Assembly: GCF_900142675.1 (NCBI RefSeq)
Contig: NZ_FRBS01000005.1
Coordinates: 1,134 to 65,133 of the forward strand
Source of the DNA: Shouchella rhizosphaerae
Lineage (GTDB): Bacteria; Bacillota; Bacilli; Bacillales; Bacillaceae_D
Direction: 5' to 3'
Length of the DNA stretch: 64,000 bases
In this document: positions 1 through 9,576 of the stretch, in pieces
How positions within the stretch are numbered: position 1 is the stretch's first letter
How the letters are laid out: the number at the start of each line of letters is the position of its first letter
Position numbers and translations under genes: made by a program
Notes under the pieces: generated by a model
Database searches by the model: none
The model's input: only the letters and a program-made list of their open reading frames with translations
What the model was told of the DNA's origin: nothing

Positions 1-96
1 GAAACTGACGCTAGCGCAGACGAACAAGAGCCTGAAACTGACGCTAACACAGACGAACAAGAGCCTGAAACTGATGCTAGCGCAGACGAACAAGAT
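1..96 (+). repeat. 33-bp in-frame tandem repeats
   Basis: Nearly three copies of a 33-bp unit encoding ETD(A)(S/N)(A/T)DEQ(E/D)x start at 1, 34 and 67. They differ at only a few bases. More copies may lie upstream of the window. Such repeats can change copy number and so alter linker length. Confidence 0.8.
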
Positions 97-528
97 CTAG
101 CAGAACAGGTAGCGGAGGAAGAACATGGCGATGCTGATGGTACCTCCGAAGACCAAGAAAGTCCAGTTAGCGATACAGCTGAAAACAATGAAGCTGACGA
201 AAACAGTGAACCTGTTCAAGAAGAAGAAACAGATGTAGCAGACGATGAAGCCGAGGCATTACCAGAAGAGGCTGAAGGCCCTTCAGAACAAGACGAGGAA
301 CCTTCAGAAGCAACGGAAGAGCAACAAACAACAGTTGGCCAAAAAATTCAACTGACGGAAAACACGCTCTTATTTAGTGAAGCCTCTAGCGATTCCGAAC
401 AACTCCTTGAACTTTTCGAAGATGATACGATCGAGATTCTTGAGGAAGGCACTGATTTTGTAAAAGTAAAAGCGAACGGCGTTGAAGGCTGGATTGCGGT
501 TGAAGCGCTCGCTGCAGTGCTTCCTTAA
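1..528 (+). CDS. Acidic repeat protein with C-terminal SH3-like domain (3' part)
   Basis: The window opens inside this reading frame, so the N-terminus is missing; 175 codons and a TAA stop remain. Residues 1 to about 115 are very rich in Glu, Asp, Ala and Ser and begin with 11-residue repeats of the type ETDASADEQEP. The last 60 residues resemble a bacterial SH3 domain (VKVKANGVEGWIAVEAL), a fold often used to bind peptidoglycan. A plausible reading is a surface or secreted wall-associated protein with a flexible acidic linker, but without the N-terminus neither a signal peptide nor a catalytic domain can be seen. A strong terminator follows the stop. Confidence 0.75.
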   Translation, partial: ETDASADEQEPETDANTDEQEPETDASADEQDLAEQVAEEEHGDADGTSEDQESPVSDTAENNEADENSEPVQEEETDVADDEAEALPEEAEGPSEQDEEPSEATEEQQTTVGQKIQLTENTLLFSEASSDSEQLLELFEDDTIEILEEGTDFVKVKANGVEGWIAVEALAAVLP

Positions 529-534
529 AAAGAG

Positions 535-570
535 AGAGCGAGGCAACTAGAAATAGTTGCCTCGCTCTTT
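535..570 (+). terminator. Rho-independent terminator
   Basis: A perfect 15-bp stem (AGAGCGAGGCAACTA with its complement) and GAAA loop is followed by a T run. It ends the SH3-like protein gene. Confidence 0.9.
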
Positions 571-610
571 AATTTAGAGCCTTTTCCAATCACTGTCTTT
601 GGTCATACTG

Positions 611-643
611 AAAAAGCCTGCCAACAAGTACGTTGACAGGCTT
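611..643 (-). terminator. Terminator of gtaB
   Basis: On the minus strand a 12-bp stem (AAGCCTGTCAAC with a matching arm, one G-T pair) is followed by TTTTT. It sits just downstream of gtaB. Confidence 0.85.
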
Positions 644-680
644 CCATGCTTTCAAATGGCAATTCCTATTACACACACGT

Positions 681-1565
681 TCACTGTTTGAGCATGTTTT
701 CGAGTTCTAGATACTCTTTCATTTTTTTAATCAGCGCTGGTTTAAGCTCTTCACGCTGTATAGCGAATTCTAATGTTGTTAACACAAACCCTAGTTTTTC
801 ACCCACGTCGTAGCGCTTGCCTTCAAAATCGTAGGCATAGACTTGTTGTTCCTCGTTTAACTTTTGAATCGCGTCGGTAAGCTGAATTTCTCCGCCTGCG
901 CCAGTCTCTTGTTTTTCTAAATGGGCAAAGATTTCTGGCGTTAGCAAATAGCGTCCTAAAATCGCTAAGTTCGAAGGCGCCTCTTCCACTTTTGGCTTTT
1001 CAACAAAGCGACTAACGCCATACAAGCGCCCTTCTTGGTTTGCAGGGTCAATGATTCCATACCGATTTGTTTCTTCTCTAGGAACTTGCTGGACGCCAAT
1101 AATACTGGCTTGCTTTTCCTCATATTGTTCAATGAGCTGTTTTAAGCAAGGCTTTTCGTGTTGGACAATGTCATCGCCAAGCAAAACGGCAAATGGCTCG
1201 TTGCCAATGAATTTGCGAGCGCACCAAACCGCGTGACCAAGTCCTTTTGGTTCTTTTTGGCGAATGTAATGAATATCGACTTTGCCCGCTTGTTGTACCG
1301 CTTCAAGGAGCTCAAACTTTTCTTTTTTCGCAAGGTTTTCTTCGAGTTCAAACGCATGGTCAAAGTGGTCTTCGATTGCGCGTTTGCCTTTTCCAGTAAC
1401 AATAATAATGTCTTCAATTCCTGACTCAATCGCTTCTTCAACAATGTATTGAATCGTCGGCTTGTCGACAATTGGCAACATTTCTTTTGGCATTGCTTTT
1501 GTGGCCGGCAGGAAACGCGTTCCTAGGCCAGCTGCTGGAATAATTGCTTTTTTGATTGGTTTCAT
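681..1565 (-). CDS. gtaB: UTP--glucose-1-phosphate uridylyltransferase
   Basis: This enzyme makes UDP-glucose from UTP and glucose-1-phosphate in the cytoplasm, for teichoic acid glucosylation, glycolipids and exopolysaccharide. The 294-residue protein has the family's usual length. The N-terminal nucleotide-binding signature [18 protein letters not shown] lies at about residues 13-30, and VEKPK near residue 190 holds the conserved sugar-phosphate-binding lysine. AAAGGAG precedes the ATG. It is the last gene of a minus-strand glycopolymer cluster and has its own terminator. Its place beside glycosyltransferases fits supply of UDP-glucose for the wall polymer. Other paralogs (yngB/ytdA type) cannot be excluded, but the pathway context favours gtaB. 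Confidence 0.93.
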   Translation of the reverse strand: MKPIKKAIIPAAGLGTRFLPATKAMPKEMLPIVDKPTIQYIVEEAIESGIEDIIIVTGKGKRAIEDHFDHAFELEENLAKKEKFELLEAVQQAGKVDIHYIRQKEPKGLGHAVWCARKFIGNEPFAVLLGDDIVQHEKPCLKQLIEQYEEKQASIIGVQQVPREETNRYGIIDPANQEGRLYGVSRFVEKPKVEEAPSNLAILGRYLLTPEIFAHLEKQETGAGGEIQLTDAIQKLNEEQQVYAYDFEGKRYDVGEKLGFVLTTLEFAIQREELKPALIKKMKEYLELENMLKQ

Positions 1566-1617
1566 TTCGAAAAACTCCTTTACCGGCAGGCCATTATACC
1601 ATTTTGATTGGTCTCGG

Positions 1618-3162
1618 TTATTTTACTTTAACGCCTATATTGTTGTTGACTGTTTTATACAGATTAAACTTTTTGCCGTTATCAAGTTTAGCGGTCAATG
1701 TGGATTCCGTTCGTTTTTTAACTCGTTTCTTTTCATAATCCTCATACATCAGGGTAAACTCGTACGAGCCTTTTGGAAGAACGTTTAATTCTTCCATTTT
1801 CAGTGAAACCACCACAGCATCCTCTTGCTGTTTTACTGCATTCGGTAGCTGGTAGACGTTCTCCACATTCGCCCTGTTTATTAAGGCAACTCCTTCAATC
1901 GGAGACAGGGAATGGCCAGTCAATTTAATTTTCAGTTGAATTTTTTCTAAGTCTTGCATTTCTGTTTCCAATTCCGCTTTTAACCGAACGGGAATTTTCA
2001 CTTCTTTCCCGTTTTCCAGTACAGCAACGTTGTAAGGAAGTCCGTTCTCTAAAATCTGTTTTGTTTCTCCACCTTTTTTTGACCATTTTGCCAATGCTTC
2101 TAGCGTGCCATAATCTTTTGCCATTGCCAAGTCAAAATAAATAGTGTTTATGGGCTTAATAATCGTCTCTCTAATTTCATAAGGGCGTTTTGCCTTTTTG
2201 AAAATGCCTATTGCCTCATGGAATTTGTCATAATACAGTTGTTTATCTTTGCTTTTTACAAAGTGTTTCCGGTCAAAAAGCCTAGTAATGCAGTCAAATT
2301 CAATTAAGCGGTTGACGATGTTTTTTTCTTTTTCTGGCTCCAGATTCTTGTTTAATACGTATTTTAGAACTTTAATGTTCGAATCCATTTTCTCGCCAAT
2401 ATTCGTTTGTTTTGTTAGTGAATTGTTGTCATCGATTCGATTTAAATAATAAATCGTCTCGGTTGTTGTTGAGATTTCTCCTGCAGCCAAAATCACATCT
2501 ATAAAAAATTGCTTGTCCTCAGCAAACTTCATTTCTGGATAACGGATTTTATGATGTTTGATTAAATCTAAACTCATCATCCGCGCTCTTGGCCCTAAAT
2601 GGTAAAACAAATGCTTGATCGAAAAAGGGGAGACATTGTGCCTGACTTTACTCGATTCGTATCTTCCAATAACATTTTGTCCTTTTGAATCAACTTGAAT
2701 CGACTTTCCAACGGCATACTTTCCATTTGTCTTTTCTAACAAATCATATAAAACTTGAATGCCATCTAACGCAAGCCAATCGTCTGCGTCTACATACATA
2801 ATGTACTTCGAATTTGCCAAATGCGTTCCCAAGTTCCTCGGAAACGCCGGGGTACCAGTGTTCGTTTCCAGGAAAATACTAACGACGTTCTTGTAGGTTT
2901 CTGAGTAACTCTTCAACACTTCCCTTGATCCGTCATTTGAACCATCGTCGACAAGAATGCACGTTATGTTTTCAAACCCAATCGTTTGCTTAACAATCGA
3001 ATCAACTGTCTTCTCTAAGTAAGCGATCGCATTATATACAGGCACTACTACAGACACCTTCGTACCATTTCTAAGCGCTGCTTCATTTAATATCGAGTAA
3101 TCCACCTTGTTGTAGTACGCTTTTTCATCTTCCTTTTTAGCGAAAAAATTGAAGATACCCAT
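1618..3162 (-). CDS. Family 2 glycosyltransferase of wall polymer synthesis
   Basis: This 514-residue protein has a GT-A fold domain in its first 230 residues: SVVVPVYN at 37-44, the VDDGSNDGS nucleotide-binding loop at 71-79 and the metal-binding YVDADDW at 123-129. The remaining 280 residues have no signature I recognise and look partly beta-rich; long C-terminal extensions are common in teichoic-acid-type GT2 enzymes. There is no signal peptide or clear membrane span, so it should act at the inner membrane face. GGAGTGGGG lies four bases before the ATG. It lies downstream of a TagF-like fusion and upstream of gtaB. The transferred sugar cannot be read from the sequence. Confidence 0.82.
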   Translation of the reverse strand: MGIFNFFAKKEDEKAYYNKVDYSILNEAALRNGTKVSVVVPVYNAIAYLEKTVDSIVKQTIGFENITCILVDDGSNDGSREVLKSYSETYKNVVSIFLETNTGTPAFPRNLGTHLANSKYIMYVDADDWLALDGIQVLYDLLEKTNGKYAVGKSIQVDSKGQNVIGRYESSKVRHNVSPFSIKHLFYHLGPRARMMSLDLIKHHKIRYPEMKFAEDKQFFIDVILAAGEISTTTETIYYLNRIDDNNSLTKQTNIGEKMDSNIKVLKYVLNKNLEPEKEKNIVNRLIEFDCITRLFDRKHFVKSKDKQLYYDKFHEAIGIFKKAKRPYEIRETIIKPINTIYFDLAMAKDYGTLEALAKWSKKGGETKQILENGLPYNVAVLENGKEVKIPVRLKAELETEMQDLEKIQLKIKLTGHSLSPIEGVALINRANVENVYQLPNAVKQQEDAVVVSLKMEELNVLPKGSYEFTLMYEDYEKKRVKKRTESTLTAKLDNGKKFNLYKTVNNNIGVKVK

Positions 3163-3201
3163 TTTTCCCCACTCCTATCTGCCCCTCTTCATAGATGGCC
3201 T

Positions 3202-5370
3202 TTATTTTGCGGAAACGATGACTTTTTCAGCAATTTTTTCAGAGGCACGGCCATCATCCAAGTGGCAATATTGATCATAGAATTTTTCTATTCTTTCCTT
3301 ATAAAGCTCCTTGGTTTCGTTCAAGTTTGCTAATGCAGCAATAATTTCATCGGTTGTCTTCAATAATGGGCCAGGCACGTCTGTTTCCAGGTCAATGTAG
3401 AAACCTCTCAACGTGTCTCGGTACTTCTCAAGGTCGTAAGTAAAGAACAAAATCGGTCGTTTTAAGTTTGCATAATCAAAGAAGACAGACGAATAGTCAG
3501 TAATTAGAACATCCGCCAACAAATAAAGCTCGGTCACATCATCATACTGTGAAGCATTATAGACAAAATCCTCTACTCCGGAGAAATCCAATTTATCCGC
3601 TATAAAGTAATGAGTGCGGATCAAAAAGAAATACTCATCACCAAGCGTTGCTTTTAATTTTTCCAGATCAAGTTGTAACTTAAATTTGTATTGCCCTGGT
3701 TTGTAAAATTCATCATCACGCCAAGTAGGCGCATAAAGGACAATTTTTTTGTCTTTTGGCAACTGCAGTTTTGCTTTCAGCTGATCTGCGATTTGTTCTT
3801 TATTTTCTGCGTAAAGCAAATCATTCCTTGGATAACCATGTTCCAATATCTCGTTATCAAACATGAACGCCCGTTTGAATATCTCAGTCGAATAATGGTT
3901 AGCAGAGACAAGATAGTCCCACGCCCTCGATTGGAGATAGAAATCTTTTTTATAATTCGGGTTAGCTGAATGTACTTCATTCATATCAAATACTAACTTT
4001 TTTAAAGGGGTTCCATGCCAAGTTGCAAGAAATACTTGTCCAGGCCGTTTAACAAACCATTTAGGCTGACGCATATTATTAACGTGGAATTTCGCTCTCG
4101 CCATAAAGTACAAATGTTTTAAACCAAAGCGTTTTACTTTCACGACCCCTTTAGGTTCTTCTCTGTCTGGATTATTAAAAACCCATATATGCTTGTATTT
4201 ACCCGGATAGGTGCGATTTAAATACTCATAAATGTATTTTGGGCTATCTGAATAGTTTCTACCTAAAAAGCTCTCATACAAAATATAGTCTTTCTTGATG
4301 GCCATTTTCTTTGTAAACCATTTTTGATAAAGAACCCGCCGATATGATCCTGGTTTCTTTTTAATCTTTTTCAACATACGGAAATTCAACCGCCTATTTG
4401 CCATTCGAGCGGCCTTCTTATAATGGCCTTCACACAAAAGTTGGATTTCTTTTTGATGGATTGAGCGGCTAAAAGAAAATTGGTCTAGCCCGATTTGTTT
4501 AAATGCGTCAGACCAAATGCCCTTATATACGTCATCTGGATCCTCATTATAAATCCCGTTTAAATACTTATAGTGGTAAGCCTTTAAAAAACGTTTAAGC
4601 AAAACGTTTTTGAACGGATGGCCGTCCTCTAATGAAGCTATTGCCTGTGCCATTGATTGCGGATACCATTCAATGCCATTTAACGCTTGCGCAATAGACG
4701 GGTCATTAATTGGATCATTGCGGATCAATTTTAAATAAATGGCATCCTTGTCGTACACGACGGCCTTCGTCGTTTTGGTATACGCTTGTGAAGTAAACAA
4801 AATATCACTAAAGCCAAGGACATTTTCATCAAAATAAATGCCATGCTCCACAATAAATTCGCGCTTAAAAAGAGTGTTGAGAGCAGAAGCACGGTATTTT
4901 TTTACTGCTAATGTTTTCGGCTTTGCTATCCTATTGTCTAAAAGGCGCTTCAACATCCTGCTATAGGAAGAAGGTAGATGAACGGACACATTTGTTTCTT
5001 TAATTGCTCCAAGGATAACATCGTAAGAGTCACTATTGGACTTTGCTGACTCCAATAGTACATATAGAGTGTGTTCATGCAGAAAATCATCGACATCTAA
5101 AAAATAGAGGTACTCCCCTGTTGCTACCTCAATGCCTTTATTTCGCTTTTCATTAACATTTTTTAATTCAGTGTCCACTACAACTTTTATATCAACATTT
5201 GGATTTTCCTTGTTCTCCAATTGAACTTGTTCAGCCAAGGGGGAATCCCCTTCTAAAATGACAATCCATTCAACGTTTGCTTGTAATTGCCCTTTTACTG
5301 TTTCATAGCAACGTTTTATGTATTTCTCGTCTTGTTGGCTTACAGGTGTGACAATGCTAATTTCGTACAT
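3202..5370 (-). CDS. Two-domain GT2 / CDP-glycerol glycerophosphotransferase (TagF-like)
   Basis: A 722-residue fusion. Residues 1-220 form a GT2 domain (ISIVTPV near the start, FLDVDDF at 90-96). From about 345 to the end is a TagF/TagB-type glycerophosphotransferase: TWHGTPLKKL at 450-459, GYPRND at 512-517, APTWRDD at 547-553 and TDYSSVFFDY at 624-633. The C-terminal half should add glycerol-phosphate from CDP-glycerol to a lipid-linked acceptor; the N-terminal half may add a sugar. The start at 5370 is chosen because GGAAGGTGG lies ten bases upstream; a longer frame to 5412 begins inside a terminator. With tagD next door, the polymer is probably poly(glycerol phosphate) with sugars in or on the chain. 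Confidence 0.85.
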   Translation of the reverse strand: MYEISIVTPVSQQDEKYIKRCYETVKGQLQANVEWIVILEGDSPLAEQVQLENKENPNVDIKVVVDTELKNVNEKRNKGIEVATGEYLYFLDVDDFLHEHTLYVLLESAKSNSDSYDVILGAIKETNVSVHLPSSYSRMLKRLLDNRIAKPKTLAVKKYRASALNTLFKREFIVEHGIYFDENVLGFSDILFTSQAYTKTTKAVVYDKDAIYLKLIRNDPINDPSIAQALNGIEWYPQSMAQAIASLEDGHPFKNVLLKRFLKAYHYKYLNGIYNEDPDDVYKGIWSDAFKQIGLDQFSFSRSIHQKEIQLLCEGHYKKAARMANRRLNFRMLKKIKKKPGSYRRVLYQKWFTKKMAIKKDYILYESFLGRNYSDSPKYIYEYLNRTYPGKYKHIWVFNNPDREEPKGVVKVKRFGLKHLYFMARAKFHVNNMRQPKWFVKRPGQVFLATWHGTPLKKLVFDMNEVHSANPNYKKDFYLQSRAWDYLVSANHYSTEIFKRAFMFDNEILEHGYPRNDLLYAENKEQIADQLKAKLQLPKDKKIVLYAPTWRDDEFYKPGQYKFKLQLDLEKLKATLGDEYFFLIRTHYFIADKLDFSGVEDFVYNASQYDDVTELYLLADVLITDYSSVFFDYANLKRPILFFTYDLEKYRDTLRGFYIDLETDVPGPLLKTTDEIIAALANLNETKELYKERIEKFYDQYCHLDDGRASEKIAEKVIVSAK

Positions 5371-5391
5371 ATATATAAAGCCACCTTCCTC

Positions 5392-5438
5392 GAAAAAAAA
5401 TGAGCTCCACACTCAATCTAAATTAAAGCATGGAGCTC
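5392..5438 (-). terminator. Terminator downstream of tagD
   Basis: On the minus strand an 8-bp stem (GAGCTCCA/TGGAGCTC) is followed by A and eight T. It separates tagD from the GT2/TagF fusion, which may therefore be read partly from its own promoter or by read-through. Confidence 0.75.
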
Positions 5439-5468
5439 CCTTTCTAGTATGAAATTCTAAATGGGAAT

Positions 5469-5867
5469 TTATCCTTGCTTCGCCTCTAGCAATTCCGTCT
5501 TAATTTTTGTCGTCGAAATACCAGCAGTACGCGGCAAATAAACTACTTCGCAATACTCTTTTAAGAAATCGAATTTGCCTCTCCAATCGTCTCCCATGAC
5601 AAAGACATCGATATCATATTTTTGTACGTCTTCCACTTTTTGCTCCCACGTATTTTCAGGAATGACTTCATCTACATAACGGATCGCTTCAAGGATCATT
5701 TTGCGGTTTTCAAAACTGTGGTACGCTTCTTTTTGTTTAAGGGCATTAAACTCGTCAGATGAAATGGCGACAATCAAATAGTCACCTAAATCTTTCGCCC
5801 GTTTTAGTAAATTAATATGGCCCCAATGGAGCAAGTCAAACGTTCCGTACGTAATTACTTTTTTCAA
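5469..5867 (-). CDS. tagD: Glycerol-3-phosphate cytidylyltransferase
   Basis: TagD makes CDP-glycerol from CTP and sn-glycerol-3-phosphate, the activated precursor of glycerol-phosphate wall teichoic acid. The 132-residue protein has the family's length and motifs: TYGTFDLLHWGHINLL at 6-21 contains the HxGH signature, and ISTTKIK near the C-terminus matches the RTxGISTT-type loop (RTAGISTT). Translation begins at TTG, with GGAGGAG six bases upstream. It feeds the two glycerophosphotransferases encoded on either side. A terminator lies directly downstream. Confidence 0.95.
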   Translation of the reverse strand: MKKVITYGTFDLLHWGHINLLKRAKDLGDYLIVAISSDEFNALKQKEAYHSFENRKMILEAIRYVDEVIPENTWEQKVEDVQKYDIDVFVMGDDWRGKFDFLKEYCEVVYLPRTAGISTTKIKTELLEAKQG

Positions 5868-6001
5868 GATGCTCTCCTCCTATGGTCACTGTAGCGGTTC
5901 TTCTATCGTTCGAGTCGATTCTACACTTAGTTTGCAATAGTATCAGTATAGCATATTTTACAGGCAAGCATTTTGTAATTTCTTGGGGAAATCCGGTAGA
6001 A

Positions 6002-6754
6002 TTAAAAGCTTCGCACCGTTAAGAAAAAACGGGCACATACTTTTAAGGCAAACACGAGCAAAAAGCCGCCGATATACCAACTTTGCGCAGTTGTAGGCTG
6101 AATCCCTGTCACCAACGTAATTAGCGCCAAGACGAAAAAGAAACCTGGCAAACCTAACAACACGCCAGCGGCCTCAAATAGAAGCCCTTTTGTACGAATT
6201 TTATTGACTGGGTCACGTGCATTTGGCGCTTGCGAATGTGTAAGCTGGTAGGCGATAGGTACGAATAACGCCATAATGATTAAAACGATGAGCAGATACA
6301 GGATACCTCGCCCGACTGAATCCAATTGCACATAGTCTAAGGCCACCATAAGTGACAAAGGCATAGCCAAATACACAGGGAGCGTTGCTCCTTGGATGAG
6401 CAAGTCAATAAAGTAGCCTTTCTTTGATGTGTTATTGGAAATCCTCGCCATTTCACCATCAACGCAATCAAACAAATAGCCTATGTTATAACAGAAAAAA
6501 GCAACAATAAATGCAGCTGGAGTAGCCTGCAATAGCCAAAAACCCGAGAAAGCCACAAAGAAAGCGCTCATCCAGCTTACTGCATTTGGCGTCCATTTCC
6601 ACTTTAAAAACACAATTGTGACATAGATGGAGAGACGCCGCAATACATACCAAGACCAAAGATCTTCTTTTGTACTGTAGGATTGCGCTTGTTGACGGTA
6701 GGCGTAGATCGCTTTTGTATCAAGCCACGTTGTGGGGAGTTTGTTATTCTCCAT
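6002..6754 (-). CDS. CDP-alcohol phosphatidyltransferase family membrane protein, altered motif
   Basis: A 250-residue integral membrane protein with about six hydrophobic segments. It carries the family signature D-x2-DG-x2-AR-x8-G-x3-D-x3-D, reading D96, D99, G100, A103, R104, G113 and D117, but the last position is Gln121 instead of the Asp generally regarded as the catalytic base. The family transfers a phospho-alcohol from a CDP-alcohol to an acceptor in the membrane. The start overlaps the stop of the upstream TagB-like gene (TAATG) and GGAGGAAGG precedes it, so the two are translationally coupled. A role in wall-polymer linkage or lipid anchoring is suggested only by context; an inactive or differently acting enzyme is possible. 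Confidence 0.8.
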   Translation of the reverse strand: MENNKLPTTWLDTKAIYAYRQQAQSYSTKEDLWSWYVLRRLSIYVTIVFLKWKWTPNAVSWMSAFFVAFSGFWLLQATPAAFIVAFFCYNIGYLFDCVDGEMARISNNTSKKGYFIDLLIQGATLPVYLAMPLSLMVALDYVQLDSVGRGILYLLIVLIIMALFVPIAYQLTHSQAPNARDPVNKIRTKGLLFEAAGVLLGLPGFFFVLALITLVTGIQPTTAQSWYIGGFLLVFALKVCARFFLTVRSF

Positions 6755-7947
6755 TAAAAACCTTCCTCCTTGAAAACTTCCGTTACAACTCTGCTAGCCG
6801 CATTACCGTCTTCCAAGTGACAAAACCGCTCGAGAAAGGCTTCGTATTTTTCCTTATATGGTTTCATGCCTTCGGCGCTAAGTTGCTCAATCGCTGCTGC
6901 TACTTCTGCTGTTGTCCGCACAACCGGCCCCGGCGCTTCCGCCTCTAAGTCAAAATAAAAGCCGCGAACTTCATCCCGGTACTCTTCTAGATCATAGACA
7001 AAAAAGATCATTGGCTTCCGTGTATTGGCGTAATCAAAAAACACAGATGAGTAATCTGTGATTAACAGATCGGACAATAAGTAAAGTTCGTTAATATCAT
7101 GGAACTCAGATACGTCTTTTACAAATTCACCGTATGCGTCTAAATCAAATTGTTCCTTTATGAAAGAATGGAGGCGCAACAAAATGATCGTATCATTGCC
7201 AAATCGCGCAAAAAGCTCATCTAAGTCCAATTGCAAATCGAATTTATATGACCCAAGCCCATAATGTTGGTGATCTCTCCATGTTGGCGCATACAAAATC
7301 ACATTCTTGCCGTTCGCAATGCCGTACTTTTTCCGCAAGCGGCGTGATGCTTCGCCTAGATCTCCTTGATACAGAATATCATTTCGTGGGTAACCTGTCT
7401 CTAAAATTTGTTTGTTGAACGCAAACGCTCTTCTAAAGATCGCAGTAGAATACGGGTTAGGCGAAAGCAAATAATCCCAATGGCTTGCTTCAGTTTGGAA
7501 ATTTTTTATATACGTTGATTTTGATATGCCAGGCATACGAACCTGTTCCATATCGCCGACTAGCTTTTTCAGCGGCGTGCCGTGCCAAGTCTGTACATAC
7601 GTAGTATGGGCCGGTTTTGGCACCCAATTGGGCATTCGGCTGTTAGTCACCCAAAAACCAGCACGGGCCATATAATAAAACCATTTTACACTAAGCCGCC
7701 GTACATATGGAATTTGCTGTGCTTCAAACTTGCCAATATGATCTTTATTGACGCTCCAGACAAGTTCATAGGGCATGTCATGGGAGCGCATGTATTCATA
7801 AATCGCCCGTGGATTGCATGAATATTGCTTTCCTGAAAAACTTTCAAACACAACAAGCTTTTTTTTGGCCGGCAAGCACGCAAAACAGGCAAACATAAAT
7901 CTGGAAAGCATCCTTATTATAGGAAGCTGTTTGATTTTTTTTCGCAT
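6754..7947 (-). CDS. CDP-glycerol glycerophosphotransferase (TagB-like)
   Basis: A 397-residue protein of the TagB/TagF family, which moves glycerol-phosphate from CDP-glycerol to a membrane-linked acceptor. TWHGTPLKKL is at 120-129, followed by GYPRND, APTWRD and TDYSSVFFDY, with H and D residues in the usual order. The single catalytic domain and the short basic N-terminus that can bind the membrane resemble TagB, the primase adding the first unit, more than the polymerase TagF. I chose the ATG at 7947 because GGGGG lies five bases upstream; a GTG at 7977 is in frame but lies inside a hairpin. Its sequence is clearly related to the C-terminal half of the fusion protein at 3202-5370. Confidence 0.87.
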   Translation of the reverse strand: MRKKIKQLPIIRMLSRFMFACFACLPAKKKLVVFESFSGKQYSCNPRAIYEYMRSHDMPYELVWSVNKDHIGKFEAQQIPYVRRLSVKWFYYMARAGFWVTNSRMPNWVPKPAHTTYVQTWHGTPLKKLVGDMEQVRMPGISKSTYIKNFQTEASHWDYLLSPNPYSTAIFRRAFAFNKQILETGYPRNDILYQGDLGEASRRLRKKYGIANGKNVILYAPTWRDHQHYGLGSYKFDLQLDLDELFARFGNDTIILLRLHSFIKEQFDLDAYGEFVKDVSEFHDINELYLLSDLLITDYSSVFFDYANTRKPMIFFVYDLEEYRDEVRGFYFDLEAEAPGPVVRTTAEVAAAIEQLSAEGMKPYKEKYEAFLERFCHLEDGNAASRVVTEVFKEEGF

Positions 7948-7967
7948 TGTTTCCCCCAAACAAACAG

Positions 7968-7995
7968 ATATCCCCACAAATCATCGCGGGGATAT
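7968..7995 (-). other. Inverted repeat upstream of the TagB-like gene
   Basis: ATATCCCC and GGGGATAT form an 8-bp stem with a 12-base loop, 21 bases before the start codon. Only a weak T-rich stretch follows on the minus strand. It could be a leaky terminator/attenuator after the sugar transferase gene or an RNA-stability element. Confidence 0.5.
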
Positions 7996-8051
7996 GGTCT
8001 TATTCGCATCACGTTCATCATAGTCAGTTTTTCACATGGCCGAAATGGGGC

Positions 8052-9428
8052 TTACTTCACGGACACTTTTTCGCTTTTGCGGTATACACGACCCGCTTTC
8101 TGCGGTGCCGCTTCCCCTTCTGACTTTGCTTTATTTATGACAACCAAGATCGTTTGCATTAAAATAATGCAGTCCAGCCAAAACGAATAGTTGCGAATAT
8201 AGTGTAAGTCAAATTTGAGCTTTTTATCAACGTTCGTCGTATATTTCCCCATCACTTGGGCATAACCGGTAATTCCTGGTTTAACCGCGTGGCGGTAGTT
8301 GAACCATTTGTTCTCCCGCTGGAATTTTTCTGCAAAGAAATCCCGTTCTGGGCGAGGACCGACTAAAGACATGTCGCCGATCAAAACATTGATCAGTTGC
8401 GGCAGCTCATCAATCCGAGTTTTACGGATGAACTTGCCTGTTTTCGTAATCCGATCGTCATCTGATTTAGCCAACGTAGGTCCTGTTTTGGCCTCTGCGT
8501 CCATCACCATTGAGCGGAACTTTAAAATGTTAAAAGGTTGATGGTTTTTCCCTAGCCGCTCTTGTTTAAAGAAAATCGGCCCGCCATCTTCCAACTTAAT
8601 CGCGATCGCTGTTAAGAGCATGACCGGCAGCGTAGCAATTAGCATCACACTTGATGCAGCAATGTCAACAGCCCGTTTAATAAGCAGTTGCGTTAACGTT
8701 AACGTAAAAGGCTTTACTTGCATGACCATCGTATCGTCCATGGTTGTGACCGATGTATTCATCAAAAGCATGTCGTTCACTTTCGGTACGACGTAAACAA
8801 GCTTTTTCTTTTTCATCGCATGGAACATGAGACGGTCCTTCTTGCCTTCGTCTAGCCCTGAACCGAGAAAGACGACATCGTATTCCATTAGCTTCGTCCG
8901 CAGTTGAGCAAGCGACTCGCGTTTATCGTACCATCTAACGTAGCTGCTTTTCGATAAGAATGTCGACAAGCTATGTTCCATTTCGGCAAACTCTTCCTCC
9001 GAGCCGATAAACATGACTTTCCCTTTTCGCGAAAGCTGGCTGTATTTCGTATAGGCCCCTTTCCAAATAAGCAACAAGATAAAAGCGAGCACATGGGCTA
9101 GAAGCAAAACGGAACGGGGCAGCGCAAATTCCCGGAAAAAGAATGACACAGTCATTGTCAATAGCATAATAAATGTCAAAGATATCGCCAATTTACGGAC
9201 GAGATCCCACATATCATGCTGCACAAGACGGTCCAATTCATAAATGCCAAGAAACAGCACACTAATAAGCAAAATCCAAGGAGCCACTGAGCCAAATGCC
9301 TCGTAGTTCTTTGGCGTCATCTGGCCCCTTAAAATCGAAAAGGCTAAGCCATATGAGGAGATAATAAGCAGCAAATCGACAAGCATCGTTAAGCCGCGGG
9401 TCATTCGATTTGGGATCATAGTAGGCAT
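8052..9428 (-). CDS. Undecaprenyl-phosphate sugar phosphotransferase (polyprenyl glycosylphosphotransferase)
   Basis: A 458-residue initiating enzyme that would transfer a sugar-1-phosphate from a UDP-sugar to undecaprenyl phosphate. The N-terminal third has four to five membrane spans, the middle a soluble Rossmann-like part, and from about residue 255 a catalytic domain with KRAVDIAASSVML (membrane span), KFRSMVMDAE, TRIDELPQL and MSLVGPRPER, all typical of the WbaP/CpsE group. Of the two close ATGs, 9428 has AGGAG at good spacing; 9434 is too close. Its presence beside glycerophosphotransferases suggests a mixed sugar/glycerol-phosphate polymer or a second exopolysaccharide. The sugar is not deducible. 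Confidence 0.88.
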   Translation of the reverse strand: MPTMIPNRMTRGLTMLVDLLLIISSYGLAFSILRGQMTPKNYEAFGSVAPWILLISVLFLGIYELDRLVQHDMWDLVRKLAISLTFIMLLTMTVSFFFREFALPRSVLLLAHVLAFILLLIWKGAYTKYSQLSRKGKVMFIGSEEEFAEMEHSLSTFLSKSSYVRWYDKRESLAQLRTKLMEYDVVFLGSGLDEGKKDRLMFHAMKKKKLVYVVPKVNDMLLMNTSVTTMDDTMVMQVKPFTLTLTQLLIKRAVDIAASSVMLIATLPVMLLTAIAIKLEDGGPIFFKQERLGKNHQPFNILKFRSMVMDAEAKTGPTLAKSDDDRITKTGKFIRKTRIDELPQLINVLIGDMSLVGPRPERDFFAEKFQRENKWFNYRHAVKPGITGYAQVMGKYTTNVDKKLKFDLHYIRNYSFWLDCIILMQTILVVINKAKSEGEAAPQKAGRVYRKSEKVSVK

Positions 9429-9576
9429 CTGCATGACTCCTAGTTTCGTAGTTTTCGTCTAACGACATTTTAGCATACGAATATAAGAAAGTCTTTACAG
9501 ATCCTTAACATTCAATGAAAATCCACAGCTACTCGATATTTTCTCATATTGGCAATGAAGGGCGGCAGTCGCTCTT

